64,000 bases of DNA from an uncultured Oscillospiraceae bacterium. GTDB lineage: Bacteria; Bacillota; Clostridia; Oscillospirales; Oscillospiraceae. Positions 49,870-56,990 of this stretch are shown piece after piece (positions within the stretch are counted from its first letter, which is position 1; each line of letters begins with the position of its first letter). Location of the stretch: positions 1-64,000 of the forward strand of contig CALXDH010000004.1 in assembly GCA_944387015.1 (NCBI GenBank), written 5' to 3'. The position numbers and the translations under genes are program-made. The notes under the pieces were generated by a model. The model did no database searches. It worked only from the letters and a program-made list of their open reading frames with translations, and was not told where the DNA came from.

Positions 49870-50331
49870 TCATGCACCGCATGACGGAGAAACGGGTACC
49901 CGTTTCTGACTTTTGGACGTTTCTTCGAGCAGAGCACTGTCCATCAGCAGGACCAGTTCCAGTGCACTGCGGAAGCTCTCCTCCCTTTTGCCCTCCAACC
50001 AGGTAACTGATCCCTGCCAACTCGCATTTTGGCGGAACAATACCCGAACGGAAAAAGTGGCACATTTTCCTTCCTGCACTTCCTGCACCGGCGGACTTGC
50101 AGCTTTCCTCTGCGGTGGGTCCCCAAAAGCCCGGACCGCTGTAAAGGATTGCGGGAATTGCATTTCATCCAGCAGTTCTTCCATCCTGCGGAGAAATTCC
50201 ATCAGACTTTGAAAGCTGCTCCCTGTGGAAAAATAGGGATTGTACAGCCGTCCGCGCAGGATACTGTCCTGATAGTCATCCACGCAGACCAATGTCATCC
50301 GATATTCATTCCCCCATGCCCTGTTCTGCAT
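49870..50331 (-). CDS. Conserved small protein of unknown function next to the adhesin
   Basis: A 153-residue soluble protein. The N-terminal part (NEYRMTLVCVDDYQDSILRGRLYNPYF) is followed by a helical stretch (FQSLMEFLRRMEELLDEMQFPQSF), a P/Q-rich linker and a C-terminal core FSVRVLFRQNASWQGSVTWLEG ending in ESFRSALELVLLMDSAL. I recall similar hypothetical proteins in many Clostridia, without a function. The core contains RxxxR and NxSxxG side by side, resembling PilZ motifs though with wrong spacing. ATG 50331 has AAGGAGGT upstream. It is directly upstream of the c-di-GMP riboswitch and adhesin on the same strand. Confidence 0.8.
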   Translation of the reverse strand: MQNRAWGNEYRMTLVCVDDYQDSILRGRLYNPYFSTGSSFQSLMEFLRRMEELLDEMQFPQSFTAVRAFGDPPQRKAASPPVQEVQEGKCATFSVRVLFRQNASWQGSVTWLEGKREESFRSALELVLLMDSALLEETSKSQKRVPVSPSCGA

Positions 50332-50378
50332 CCCGGAAATACCTCCTTTCTGGTTGATAGAGATTTGCTAACAAAAGT

Positions 50379-50384
50379 AGTATA
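50379..50384 (-). promoter_or_regulatory. Extended -10 before the small conserved gene
   Basis: Minus-strand TGATATACT supplies an extended -10 (TATACT at 50379-50384). No convincing -35 lies 16-18 bases upstream. The rest of the roughly 260-base AT-rich gap to pilT shows nothing else I can name. Confidence 0.45.
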
Positions 50385-50536
50385 TCATTCCCCCGTTACA
50401 AAACCGGTTATATTTCGCAGGCGCACGTTCAGAAAAGTAAAAATTTTTGCACAAATCTATCTCCGCATTTTATTGTATATTGCATAAATATTTTGAGTAT
50501 CCGCTTGTATTTATGTGCTTATTTTACATGTCAGAT

Positions 50537-50574
50537 AAAAAAACAGCCGCCCGGGACAAGCCCGAGCGGCTATT
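50537..50574 (-). terminator. Intrinsic terminator of the pilus operon
   Basis: On the minus strand AGCCGCTCGGG pairs with CCCGGGCGGCT around a TTGT-type loop and is followed by GTTTTTTTATC. Confidence 0.85.
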
Positions 50575-50593
50575 GGGTCTGCGGTCATCCGAT

Positions 50594-51652
50594 TTACGCC
50601 CCCAGCCGGCGGCGCATCTGCTCTGCATTGTCGGCATAGTCCAGAGCGGTTTCCCGACTGATCTTTCCGGCCTGATACAGTGCCAGAATGGATTGATCCA
50701 TGGTCACCATACCATCGCCGCTTCCGGCGGCAATGGCGTTATCGATCTGATGGCTCTTGCTGTCCCGGATCATGCTGCGGATCGCCGGTGTCATGTGCAT
50801 GATCTCAAAGGCAGGCACCAGTCCGCCGTTCTGGTCCGGCAGCAGCTGCTGAGACACCACTGTCCGCAGCACCATGCTCAGCTGCACCCGGATCTGGGCC
50901 TGCTGTGCCGGCGGAAAGGCATCCACGATGCGGTCAATGGTGTTGACCGCTCCTTTGGTATGGAGCGTGGCGATCAGCAGATGACCGGTCTCCGCCGCCG
51001 TCATGGCGGTGCGGATCGTCTCGTGGTCCCGCATCTCTCCCAGCAAAATCACATCCGGTGCCTGCCGCAGACAGGCCCGCAGCGCCGAGAGATAGTCCGC
51101 CGTATCGATGGCGATCTCCCGCTGGCTGACGATGCTGCGCTGGTCCCGGTGGAGGAACTCAATGGGATCCTCCAGGGTAATGATATGGGCCTCCCGGGTA
51201 CGGTTGATCCGGTCAATGATGCAGGCCTGGGTAGTGGACTTTCCGCTGCCGGCGGTGCCGGTGACCAGCACCATGCCGTGGCCTGTATCCGCAAGATCCA
51301 TTACCGTCTCCGGAATCCCCATGGATTTCCAGTCTGGGATTTCAAAAGAGACCACCCGGACCACTGCCGCCATAGAACCCCGCTGCCGATACGCATTTAC
51401 CCGGAACCGGGCCAATCCCGGCACGGCAAAGGAAAAATCATCGTCCCCCGCAGCCTGGTACCGGTCCATGGGCCGGTTTGCCAGCTTGTAAATCTCGGAG
51501 ATCAGGTGCTCCGTCTCTGGCGGAAATACCTTTTCCGTTCCAATGGGACGCAGACGACCCTCGGCCTTCTCGCTGACCACGCCGCCGGCCACAATAAAGA
51601 GGTCCGATGCCCTGTCCGCCACCGCCTGCTTCAAATATTCCACCAATTCCAC
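50594..51652 (-). CDS. pilT: Type IV pilus retraction ATPase
   Basis: A 352-residue secretion ATPase. Walker A GTAGSGKST is at 132-140, the Asp box TLEDPIEFLH at 159-168, Walker B VILLGEMRD at 201-209 and the His box GHLLIATLHT at 223-232. AIRSMIRDSKSHQI at 290-303 is the AIRNLIRE-type motif of PilT/PilU retraction ATPases. The start is read as GTG 51652 with GAGGAGGAA upstream; the longer open frame extends out of frame over the preceding gene. It is the last gene of the pil operon and would power pilus retraction and twitching. No extension ATPase PilB is in the window. Confidence 0.93.
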   Translation of the reverse strand: MELVEYLKQAVADRASDLFIVAGGVVSEKAEGRLRPIGTEKVFPPETEHLISEIYKLANRPMDRYQAAGDDDFSFAVPGLARFRVNAYRQRGSMAAVVRVVSFEIPDWKSMGIPETVMDLADTGHGMVLVTGTAGSGKSTTQACIIDRINRTREAHIITLEDPIEFLHRDQRSIVSQREIAIDTADYLSALRACLRQAPDVILLGEMRDHETIRTAMTAAETGHLLIATLHTKGAVNTIDRIVDAFPPAQQAQIRVQLSMVLRTVVSQQLLPDQNGGLVPAFEIMHMTPAIRSMIRDSKSHQIDNAIAAGSGDGMVTMDQSILALYQAGKISRETALDYADNAEQMRRRLGA

Positions 51653-51674
51653 TGTTGCTTCCTCCTCATCCGTT

Positions 51675-52076
51675 TCAGGATGCGCCGTCCCAAACTTCCA
51701 AATCCTCTTCCGCCTGCCAGTCCGCAGTGGACACCGCCTGCCAGCGCAAAACGGTATAGGCGCTTTCGTCCACCCGGACCTCCACCTGGAGCGTCTGCGT
51801 ATCCGAGATGGGGCAGGTATAGGAATACACATCTCCCCGAACGCTGACACCCTCCGGCACGGTTCCGCTGCGCAGTTGGGCCAGGATCGTTTCCGCCTGG
51901 CAATCCGCCGCATAATATCCGGATACGGTCTGGGCAGACGCGTCCGAAAGGCGGCTGTTGGCCTGAACTGTGGCAAGGCCCAGCAGCGCAAACACTGTCA
52001 GGCACAGCACTGCAAAAATCACCAGCAAAGAGCTGCCGCCCACCGCCGGCGGAAAAGAATCCCGCCGCTCATCCAT
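51675..52076 (-). CDS. PilX-like minor pilin / pilus assembly protein
   Basis: A 133-residue protein with one N-terminal membrane helix (SSLLVIFAVLCLTVFALLGLATVQ) after a short charged leader, then a soluble domain. Helix followed by small domain, the short leader and the location fit a PilX/GspK-like minor pseudopilin, though I see no clear prepilin cleavage site. ATG 52076 overlaps the previous stop by 8 bases and has GGGGAGG upstream. Confidence 0.7.
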   Translation of the reverse strand: MDERRDSFPPAVGGSSLLVIFAVLCLTVFALLGLATVQANSRLSDASAQTVSGYYAADCQAETILAQLRSGTVPEGVSVRGDVYSYTCPISDTQTLQVEVRVDESAYTVLRWQAVSTADWQAEEDLEVWDGAS

Positions 52077-52518
52077 GGTCTGCCACCTCCCCACTGTCTC
52101 CGGCCTGCTCCTGCCAGGCCACCGGGAGCGTCACCAACAGCTCCCCGTCCGCCGCATAAACGGCAATGCTGGCACCGCCCAGCAGGGCAGTTTCGCTGTC
52201 AACAGGTGTCACCAGCAGATGATAGGCCGCCTGGGATACATTCTCTGCCGGTTCCCACTGTTCATCATAGGAAATGCCCCACATAGTGCCGTTCCACTGT
52301 CCGCCGCAGGCAGCACAGGCCGCCTCATAATCTCCGCTCAGACCTTTGAGGATCTCCGCTGCATTCTGTGCCTCGACAATCGCCCGATCCCGGCTCTCAT
52401 TCCAGCGGGACGTCTGTCCGGAGAGGACAAAGACCTGTACACACAGCGCCGCCGCCAGTGCAAAGACCAGCACCATTACCAGCTGTTCCATCAGCGCAAG
52501 GGGGGCTTTGCTTCTCAT
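52069..52518 (-). CDS. Minor pilin-like protein
   Basis: A 149-residue protein with a leader ending before a helix that keeps a glutamate near its start (KAPLALMEQLVMVLVFALAAALCVQVFVL), as in prepilins with Glu at position 5, and a soluble domain after it. CAACGG and a single W-rich segment follow. Its ATG overlaps the preceding stop by four bases (ATGA). It is likely a minor pilin, but the leader peptidase site is not canonical. Confidence 0.68.
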   Translation of the reverse strand: MRSKAPLALMEQLVMVLVFALAAALCVQVFVLSGQTSRWNESRDRAIVEAQNAAEILKGLSGDYEAACAACGGQWNGTMWGISYDEQWEPAENVSQAAYHLLVTPVDSETALLGGASIAVYAADGELLVTLPVAWQEQAGDSGEVADHG

Positions 52519-53021
52519 GACGAGGCCCCCTTTCCGCTGCGGACCGACAACACCACCCGTTGCGTGGTGCCGTCGGCATTGGTGAGTTCCATCTCCAAAA
52601 GCTGGTCTCCACCGTCGCCGTTCATCCACGCCACCGTCATCGCCTGTGCCTCCAGCACTTTTTCACCGTCCGCAGGAGTCATCTGCGCTTCTGCCGCGCT
52701 GAAAAGCTCCCGCAGGTAGCCGTCATAACAATAGACGCGGGTGATATAGGGGGTCCCGTCGATGGTCTCTGTCAGCTCCAGGGCATCGCAGCCCTGGAAA
52801 TCCGCCACTGCGACGCCGTCGGCCCGATCTGCCTGGCGGACCCGGGTGGCAAGATACTGGGCAGCAGTCCGGCGGTCGTAGCTGTCCTGATCCCGCCGGG
52901 TCAGGGTCTGGTATGTATCGGCACCCGTCAGCAGCACCGACAGCACACATACTGCAAATACCAGCAGCAAAAGCAGTGCCAGGAGTCCGCCCATATTCGA
53001 TTTTCCTGTCCGTTCCCTCAT
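52515..53021 (-). CDS. DUF4860-like pilus operon protein
   Basis: A 168-residue protein with a charged leader (MRERTGKSNMG), one membrane helix (GLLALLLLLVFAVCVLSVLL) and a soluble domain beginning TYQTLTRRDQDSYDRRTAAQYLATRVRQAD. This form recalls DUF4860 proteins and GspJ-like minor pseudopilins. It overlaps both neighbours by four bases, so the set is strictly co-translated. Confidence 0.7.
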   Translation of the reverse strand: MRERTGKSNMGGLLALLLLLVFAVCVLSVLLTGADTYQTLTRRDQDSYDRRTAAQYLATRVRQADRADGVAVADFQGCDALELTETIDGTPYITRVYCYDGYLRELFSAAEAQMTPADGEKVLEAQAMTVAWMNGDGGDQLLEMELTNADGTTQRVVLSVRSGKGASS

Positions 53022-53338
53022 GTCTCGTTTTCCAGAACCGTGATGTCCGGCATCAGGTTCGATCCAAAAATATCATAATATACCGTATAGCGGCTCTCAT
53101 CGATCTGGATGCCGTAGTGCTCCTCCAGATAGGCAAGGTCCGGCGGGTAGATCCCCTCCGCCGCATAACAGGCCACAGCGGAGCGCCGGATGGCATCTTC
53201 CAGCTGGCGCTTTCCCTCATCATCCCGTCCCTGTTCCAGATTGGACAGTGCCGTCAGAAAGCAAAGCAGCACCGCTGCCGCCGCCACCGGCACCAGCAGC
53301 CCCCGCACAGCCGCCAATCCCCGTTTTTCATGCATCAT
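53018..53338 (-). CDS. Small pilus-operon membrane protein
   Basis: A 106-residue protein with one N-terminal helix (GLLVPVAAAAVLLCFLTAL) and a short soluble domain AIRRSAVACYAAEGIYPPDLAYLEEHYGI. The motif YPPDLAYLEEHYG resembles the segment after the helix in small type II/IV pseudopilins. A second ATG at 53335 is an equal start. It lies six bases after pilC and overlaps the next gene by four. Confidence 0.7.
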   Translation of the reverse strand: MMHEKRGLAAVRGLLVPVAAAAVLLCFLTALSNLEQGRDDEGKRQLEDAIRRSAVACYAAEGIYPPDLAYLEEHYGIQIDESRYTVYYDIFGSNLMPDITVLENET

Positions 53339-53344
53339 GGCGTC

Positions 53345-54391
53345 TCACCCGATGGCCGCCATGATATTCATCAGCGGCAGCATCACAGAGAGCAAAATTG
53401 CCCCCACCAGCAGCGAGGTCACCAGCACCAGCGCCGGCTCCACCTGGGCCACCTTCCGGGACAGGGCATCGTTTCCCTCCCGGGCCAGCCGACGGGCGAT
53501 CTCCTCCATGACCGTGTCCGCCGTTCCGCCCCGCACACCCAGCGCCAAAAGGCGGCAGGCCGCCGGCGGCAGCACGCCGCTCTCCCTCATGGCACCGGAC
53601 AGTTCCTCGCCCTGTTGGAGCTGCGCCTTGCAGCTGCGGCAGCGCTCCGCCGCGGCAGGCGTCTGAGAGAGAAGCCCTGCTGCCAGCTCCAGTGCCTCCT
53701 CCATGGGCAGGCCGCTTTGCAGTCCCATGGCCATGGCCTGGGCAAAGCGGGCGTCATTGAGGCGCCGGGAAACGCCCCGGTCACCGAACCGTCTCTGCCA
53801 GAAAGTCAGCAGCCGCTCCCGGAACCCTCCGGAGAGAGAAAATACTGCAAGAAAGATCACCACCACGCCCAGCACCGCGCAAAGCACCGGCATGGCCGCA
53901 TCCAGCGCCCGGCCCAGCGTCAGAAGTCCCCCGGCCACGCCGGTGAGCTCACCGCCCAAAGACGCGTAGACCTGATCAAATACCGGCAGGACTTTTGCCA
54001 GCAGCACCACGATCACCACCAGCATCAAAACCAACAGCACGGAAGGATACAGCAGCGCACTGCGGACCTGTCGGTCCAGCTGGTCCCGCTGCTCATAGTA
54101 AACCGAGAGCGCATTGAGCGCCTCCTCTGTGCGGCCGGAGCGCTCTCCCACCGTCACAAGTCCGGTGACATAAGCAGGAAACAGCCCCTGGCCTGCCAAG
54201 GCCTCTCCCAAGGAGGCCCCGTCGTCTACCTGGCGGGCCATTTCCTCCAGCTGTTTGCGGCGTTGGGCCTCCGGCTCCTCCTCCGCCAGCAGCGCCAGAC
54301 CATCTCCGGCCCGGACTCCCGCATGGAGCAGCAGGGCAAGTTCCCGGCACAAGGAGGCAATTTCCAAATAGGTTGCTTGTTTTCCTTTCAT
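53345..54391 (-). CDS. pilC: Type IV pilus inner-membrane platform protein (PilC/GspF)
   Basis: A 348-residue protein with two T2SSF domains (about 15-135 and 215-335) and three membrane helices near 145-190 and 320-345. Characteristic stretches are ELALLLHAGVRAGDGLALLAEEE, GLFPAYVTGLVTVGERSGRTEEAL and FAQAMAMGLQSGLPMEEALELAA. It forms the platform on which pilin subunits are assembled. The ATG at 54391 has only a weak GGGGTG ribosome site right after a hairpin. It opens the pilus operon. Confidence 0.92.
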   Translation of the reverse strand: MKGKQATYLEIASLCRELALLLHAGVRAGDGLALLAEEEPEAQRRKQLEEMARQVDDGASLGEALAGQGLFPAYVTGLVTVGERSGRTEEALNALSVYYEQRDQLDRQVRSALLYPSVLLVLMLVVIVVLLAKVLPVFDQVYASLGGELTGVAGGLLTLGRALDAAMPVLCAVLGVVVIFLAVFSLSGGFRERLLTFWQRRFGDRGVSRRLNDARFAQAMAMGLQSGLPMEEALELAAGLLSQTPAAAERCRSCKAQLQQGEELSGAMRESGVLPPAACRLLALGVRGGTADTVMEEIARRLAREGNDALSRKVAQVEPALVLVTSLLVGAILLSVMLPLMNIMAAIG

Positions 54392-54402
54392 ATCGCACCC
54401 CG

Positions 54403-54441
54403 CAAAAATGGGCTTGCAGAAAATCTGCAAGCCCATTTTAA
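54403..54441 (-). terminator. Strong hairpin between the transglutaminase gene and pilC
   Basis: AATGGGCTTGCAGA pairs with TCTGCAAGCCCATT around an AAA/TTT loop and is followed on the minus strand by TTTTTG. It looks like the terminator of the transglutaminase gene, but it also lies at the predicted start of the pil transcript. Confidence 0.75.
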
Positions 54442-54463
54442 AGCAACTTTGCCCATTCGTAAA
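54435..54463 (-). promoter_or_regulatory. Candidate promoter of the pil operon
   Basis: Minus-strand TTTACG (54458-54463) and TAAAAT (54435-54440) are 17 bases apart. The transcript would start within the 5' arm of the hairpin at 54403-54441. Confidence 0.45.
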
Positions 54464-54470
54464 GTGGCAA

Positions 54471-55475
54471 TCAATATAGATATTTGGCTGTGTAGTTCTT
54501 TCCGTCCCCGATATACTGCATAATGGACGCGCTCTGCTTGCCGCTGGAGGCAAACGTAGGATCCATCCGCTGCCAGGAGACGCCGTCAAAGTACACTACG
54601 CCCTCGACCCAGCCGGTCTTCTCCGAATAGACACTGATCCAGGCATGGTATGCGGTCCCGGCATAGCCCACCACGAGCTTGCAGGGCACGCCCTGGCTGC
54701 GGAGCATTCCGGTCATCAGCGCCGCATAGTCAAAGCAGATGCCGGTTTTCTTGGCCAGCACACTGTCCAGCACCGGCAGATACCCGCTCTGGACCGTGGC
54801 GGCCAGCTGCTTGTCGTAGGTCAGGTTCTTCACCACAAAATCATAGATGGCCGCCACCTTGTCCAGCGGATCCGTCTTGCCGGCAGTCAGTTCTGCAGCC
54901 TTGGCCACCGTGTTGGGCGCGGCACTGTAATCCACATACTGATTGGGCCGCAGGAACGGCGCGAACTCATCCGTAAGCGTCACGGAGATCGACTGGGAAA
55001 GCACCGTTGCGTACTTGGTGCCGGAGATATTCTCATACACCACCACCTGATACGTCCCGTTGCCGTCGGACAGCGGGAAGGTATCCCACGCGGCGTCTGC
55101 CGCCAGATTGTATGTATACGTGGTGCTGGGGCCCTTTACCTGCACCTTCAGGCGCTTGGTGGTAGCCGCCGTATACTTGACCATCACATAGCCGTCCGCC
55201 GTATTGGAATAGTCAATAACAGCCTTGCCGTTGCTCTGCACCAGTGTACCGGAGGCCTCCGGCAGCAGCAGTGTGGATACCGCCGGTTCCCCGGCCAGGG
55301 CCACCGCTTCATCCTCCAGATCCACCTCTTCCAGCGGAGTCACTTCCGTATAGATCTCATCTTGGGTCTCCTGCTCCTCCTCCGCAGGCGCCGTTTCCGC
55401 CGCGGTCTGCCCGCAGCCGCTCAGCAGCAGTGCCGCCGCCAGCAGCGGCAGGAACAATCGTTTCATTCGCTTCAA
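54471..55475 (-). CDS. Transglutaminase-like domain lipoprotein
   Basis: A 334-residue lipoprotein with lipobox LLSGC (Cys21), an acidic linker, a beta-rich N-terminal domain and a transglutaminase-like domain at about 185-310. The catalytic triad is visible as Cys247 (KKTGICFDYAALM), His277 (AYHAWISVY) and Asp305 (QRMDPTFAS). Such domains act as peptidases or cross-linkers at the cell surface. The start is TTG 55475, which has AAGGAGGA nine bases upstream; ATG 55466 lies too far from it. Its place before the pilus operon suggests a surface role. Confidence 0.88.
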   Translation of the reverse strand: MKRMKRLFLPLLAAALLLSGCGQTAAETAPAEEEQETQDEIYTEVTPLEEVDLEDEAVALAGEPAVSTLLLPEASGTLVQSNGKAVIDYSNTADGYVMVKYTAATTKRLKVQVKGPSTTYTYNLAADAAWDTFPLSDGNGTYQVVVYENISGTKYATVLSQSISVTLTDEFAPFLRPNQYVDYSAAPNTVAKAAELTAGKTDPLDKVAAIYDFVVKNLTYDKQLAATVQSGYLPVLDSVLAKKTGICFDYAALMTGMLRSQGVPCKLVVGYAGTAYHAWISVYSEKTGWVEGVVYFDGVSWQRMDPTFASSGKQSASIMQYIGDGKNYTAKYLY

Positions 55476-55515
55476 GGCTTTGTTCCTCCTTCGTCCTTCC
55501 TTCCTATGCAGAGTC

Positions 55516-55521
55516 AGTATA
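55516..55521 (-). promoter_or_regulatory. Extended -10 of the transglutaminase-like gene
   Basis: Minus-strand TGATATACT (TATACT at 55516-55521) is an extended -10. The -35 (TTCCAT at 55539-55544) is weak. Confidence 0.45.
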
Positions 55522-55605
55522 TCACAATGTCTCGGAAAATGGAAGTACTTTTTTCCTTCTTCCCTTCACTTTCTCTCATTTTTCGTAATTTTAGCTGATT
55601 GCACA

Positions 55606-55634
55606 TTGCAAACCCCCCCTCTGTATGGTACAGT
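55606..55634 (+). promoter_or_regulatory. Candidate promoter of the BTAD regulator
   Basis: TTGCAA (55606-55611) and extended TGGTACAGT (TACAGT at 55629-55634) have a 17-base spacer. The leader of about 100 bases can form an AAAGGCG/CGCCTTT stem. Confidence 0.5.
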
Positions 55635-55738
55635 AATGATATTTAATAAAGTGTGAACTGCTCTTCAAAGGCGATGAGCGCTCCATTGGGAGGGGGCCGC
55701 CTTTGGACGTTTAAAATAAGAGGGGGAGGTAACAGCAT

Positions 55739-56938
55739 ATGGTTGCTGATACGCTGCGAGTACAGATGCTGGGCGAATTCACGCTTCAATATGGCTGTCA
55801 GGAAATCTCGGACAATGACAATCGCTCCCGAAAGGTTTGGCTGCTGCTGGCATACATGATATACTGCCGCAATCGGTCCGTCTCTCAGGAGGATCTTGTG
55901 AATCTGCTGTGGGGAGAGGAAGAGCGAAGTTCCAATCCTCTCAATGCGCTCAAGACCATGTTCCACCGCGTCCGCACCATGCTCAATCAGTTGGATGCCT
56001 CTGCCGGACACACGCTCATCATCCGGCGGGACGGCAGTTACGCCTGGAACCCGGATGTGGAGTTTTTCTTTGATGTGGAGGAATTTGAGGCTCTGTGCCG
56101 GGCGGGAGCCGCCGCCGCAGAGAAAGATGTCCGTTTGGAAAACTATCTGCAGGCGCTGGATCTCTACCAGGGCGATTTTCTCACAAAACTCTCCGCTGAG
56201 CCTTGGGTGGTCCCCATCTCCGCGTATTTCCACAATCTCTACACGCAGACCGTTCTGGAGACGCTCCCCCTGCTGGAGGCCCAGGACCGGCTGACGACTG
56301 CGGTTTCCCTGTGCCGCAAGGCGGTGGCTCTGGAGCCGTATAACGAAACCCTCTACCGCCATTTGATGCAGGAGCTGCTCTCCATGGGGGACAACCAGGG
56401 TGCCATCACCGTCTACGAGGAGATGAGCGAGCTGCTGTTTTCCAACTTCGGCATCATGCCGTCGGAGGAGCTGCGGGAACTGCACCGCCAGGCGGCCCGC
56501 ACCGTAAACGACCGGGCCGTGTCCATGAGCGCGGTGCAGGAACAGCTGCGGGAGCCGGACGGTCCCCGGGGCGCACTGGTCTGCGAGTACGACTTCTTCA
56601 AAATCTTGTATCACGCCGAGGCCCGCTCCATTCTGCGCAGCGGCAACGCCGTCCACATCGGCCTTCTCTCCGTTACCAGCGAGTCCGGCGGAGAGCTGCC
56701 CAAGCGCAGCCTGGACCGGGTGATGGAAAACCTGCTGGATCTGATCCGCAGCTGTTTGCGCAAGGGAGACATCGCCTCCCGGTGCAGTGTTTCCCAGTTC
56801 ATTCTCATGCTGCCCCAGGCCAACTATGAAAATAGCTGCATGGTCTGCGAGCGGATCATCAAGTCCTTCTGCCGGCAGTATCCCCACTCTCCGGCCCAGC
56901 TGCATTATACCGTGCAGCCTCTGGAGCCCAACGTATAA
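55739..56938 (+). CDS. BTAD-type transcriptional regulator with degenerate GGDEF-like C terminus
   Basis: A 399-residue protein. Residues 1-100 form an OmpR/SARP-type winged helix (LRVQMLGEFTLQYG, then LVNLLWGEEERSSNPLNALKTMFHRVR). A bacterial transcriptional activation domain of TPR type follows at about 108-260. The last 120 residues (IGLLSVTSESGG, then LLDLIRSCLRKGDIASRCSVSQFILMLPQANYENSCMVCERI) match the layout of a GGDEF domain in which the GGDEF motif is replaced by CSVSQF, so it cannot be an active cyclase and may only sense. It is divergent from the transglutaminase-pilus genes. Targets are unknown. Confidence 0.82.
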   Translation: MVADTLRVQMLGEFTLQYGCQEISDNDNRSRKVWLLLAYMIYCRNRSVSQEDLVNLLWGEEERSSNPLNALKTMFHRVRTMLNQLDASAGHTLIIRRDGSYAWNPDVEFFFDVEEFEALCRAGAAAAEKDVRLENYLQALDLYQGDFLTKLSAEPWVVPISAYFHNLYTQTVLETLPLLEAQDRLTTAVSLCRKAVALEPYNETLYRHLMQELLSMGDNQGAITVYEEMSELLFSNFGIMPSEELRELHRQAARTVNDRAVSMSAVQEQLREPDGPRGALVCEYDFFKILYHAEARSILRSGNAVHIGLLSVTSESGGELPKRSLDRVMENLLDLIRSCLRKGDIASRCSVSQFILMLPQANYENSCMVCERIIKSFCRQYPHSPAQLHYTVQPLEPNV

Positions 56939-56943
56939 AATCA

Positions 56944-56981
56944 AAAAGAACGCCTTCCAGCAGGAAGGCGTTCTTTTTTTC
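56944..56981. terminator. Bidirectional intrinsic terminator
   Basis: AAAGAACGCCTTCC pairs with GGAAGGCGTTCTTT around AGCA, flanked by A- and T-runs. It lies between convergent BTAD and uraA genes. Confidence 0.9.
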
Positions 56982-56990
56982 TAAGCTTCC

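Noticed and set aside
50594-51991. A longer PilT with about 110 extra N-terminal residues
   Set aside because: The extension is the wrong frame of the preceding pilin-like gene; the GTG at 51652 has a good ribosome site and gives a normal PilT length.
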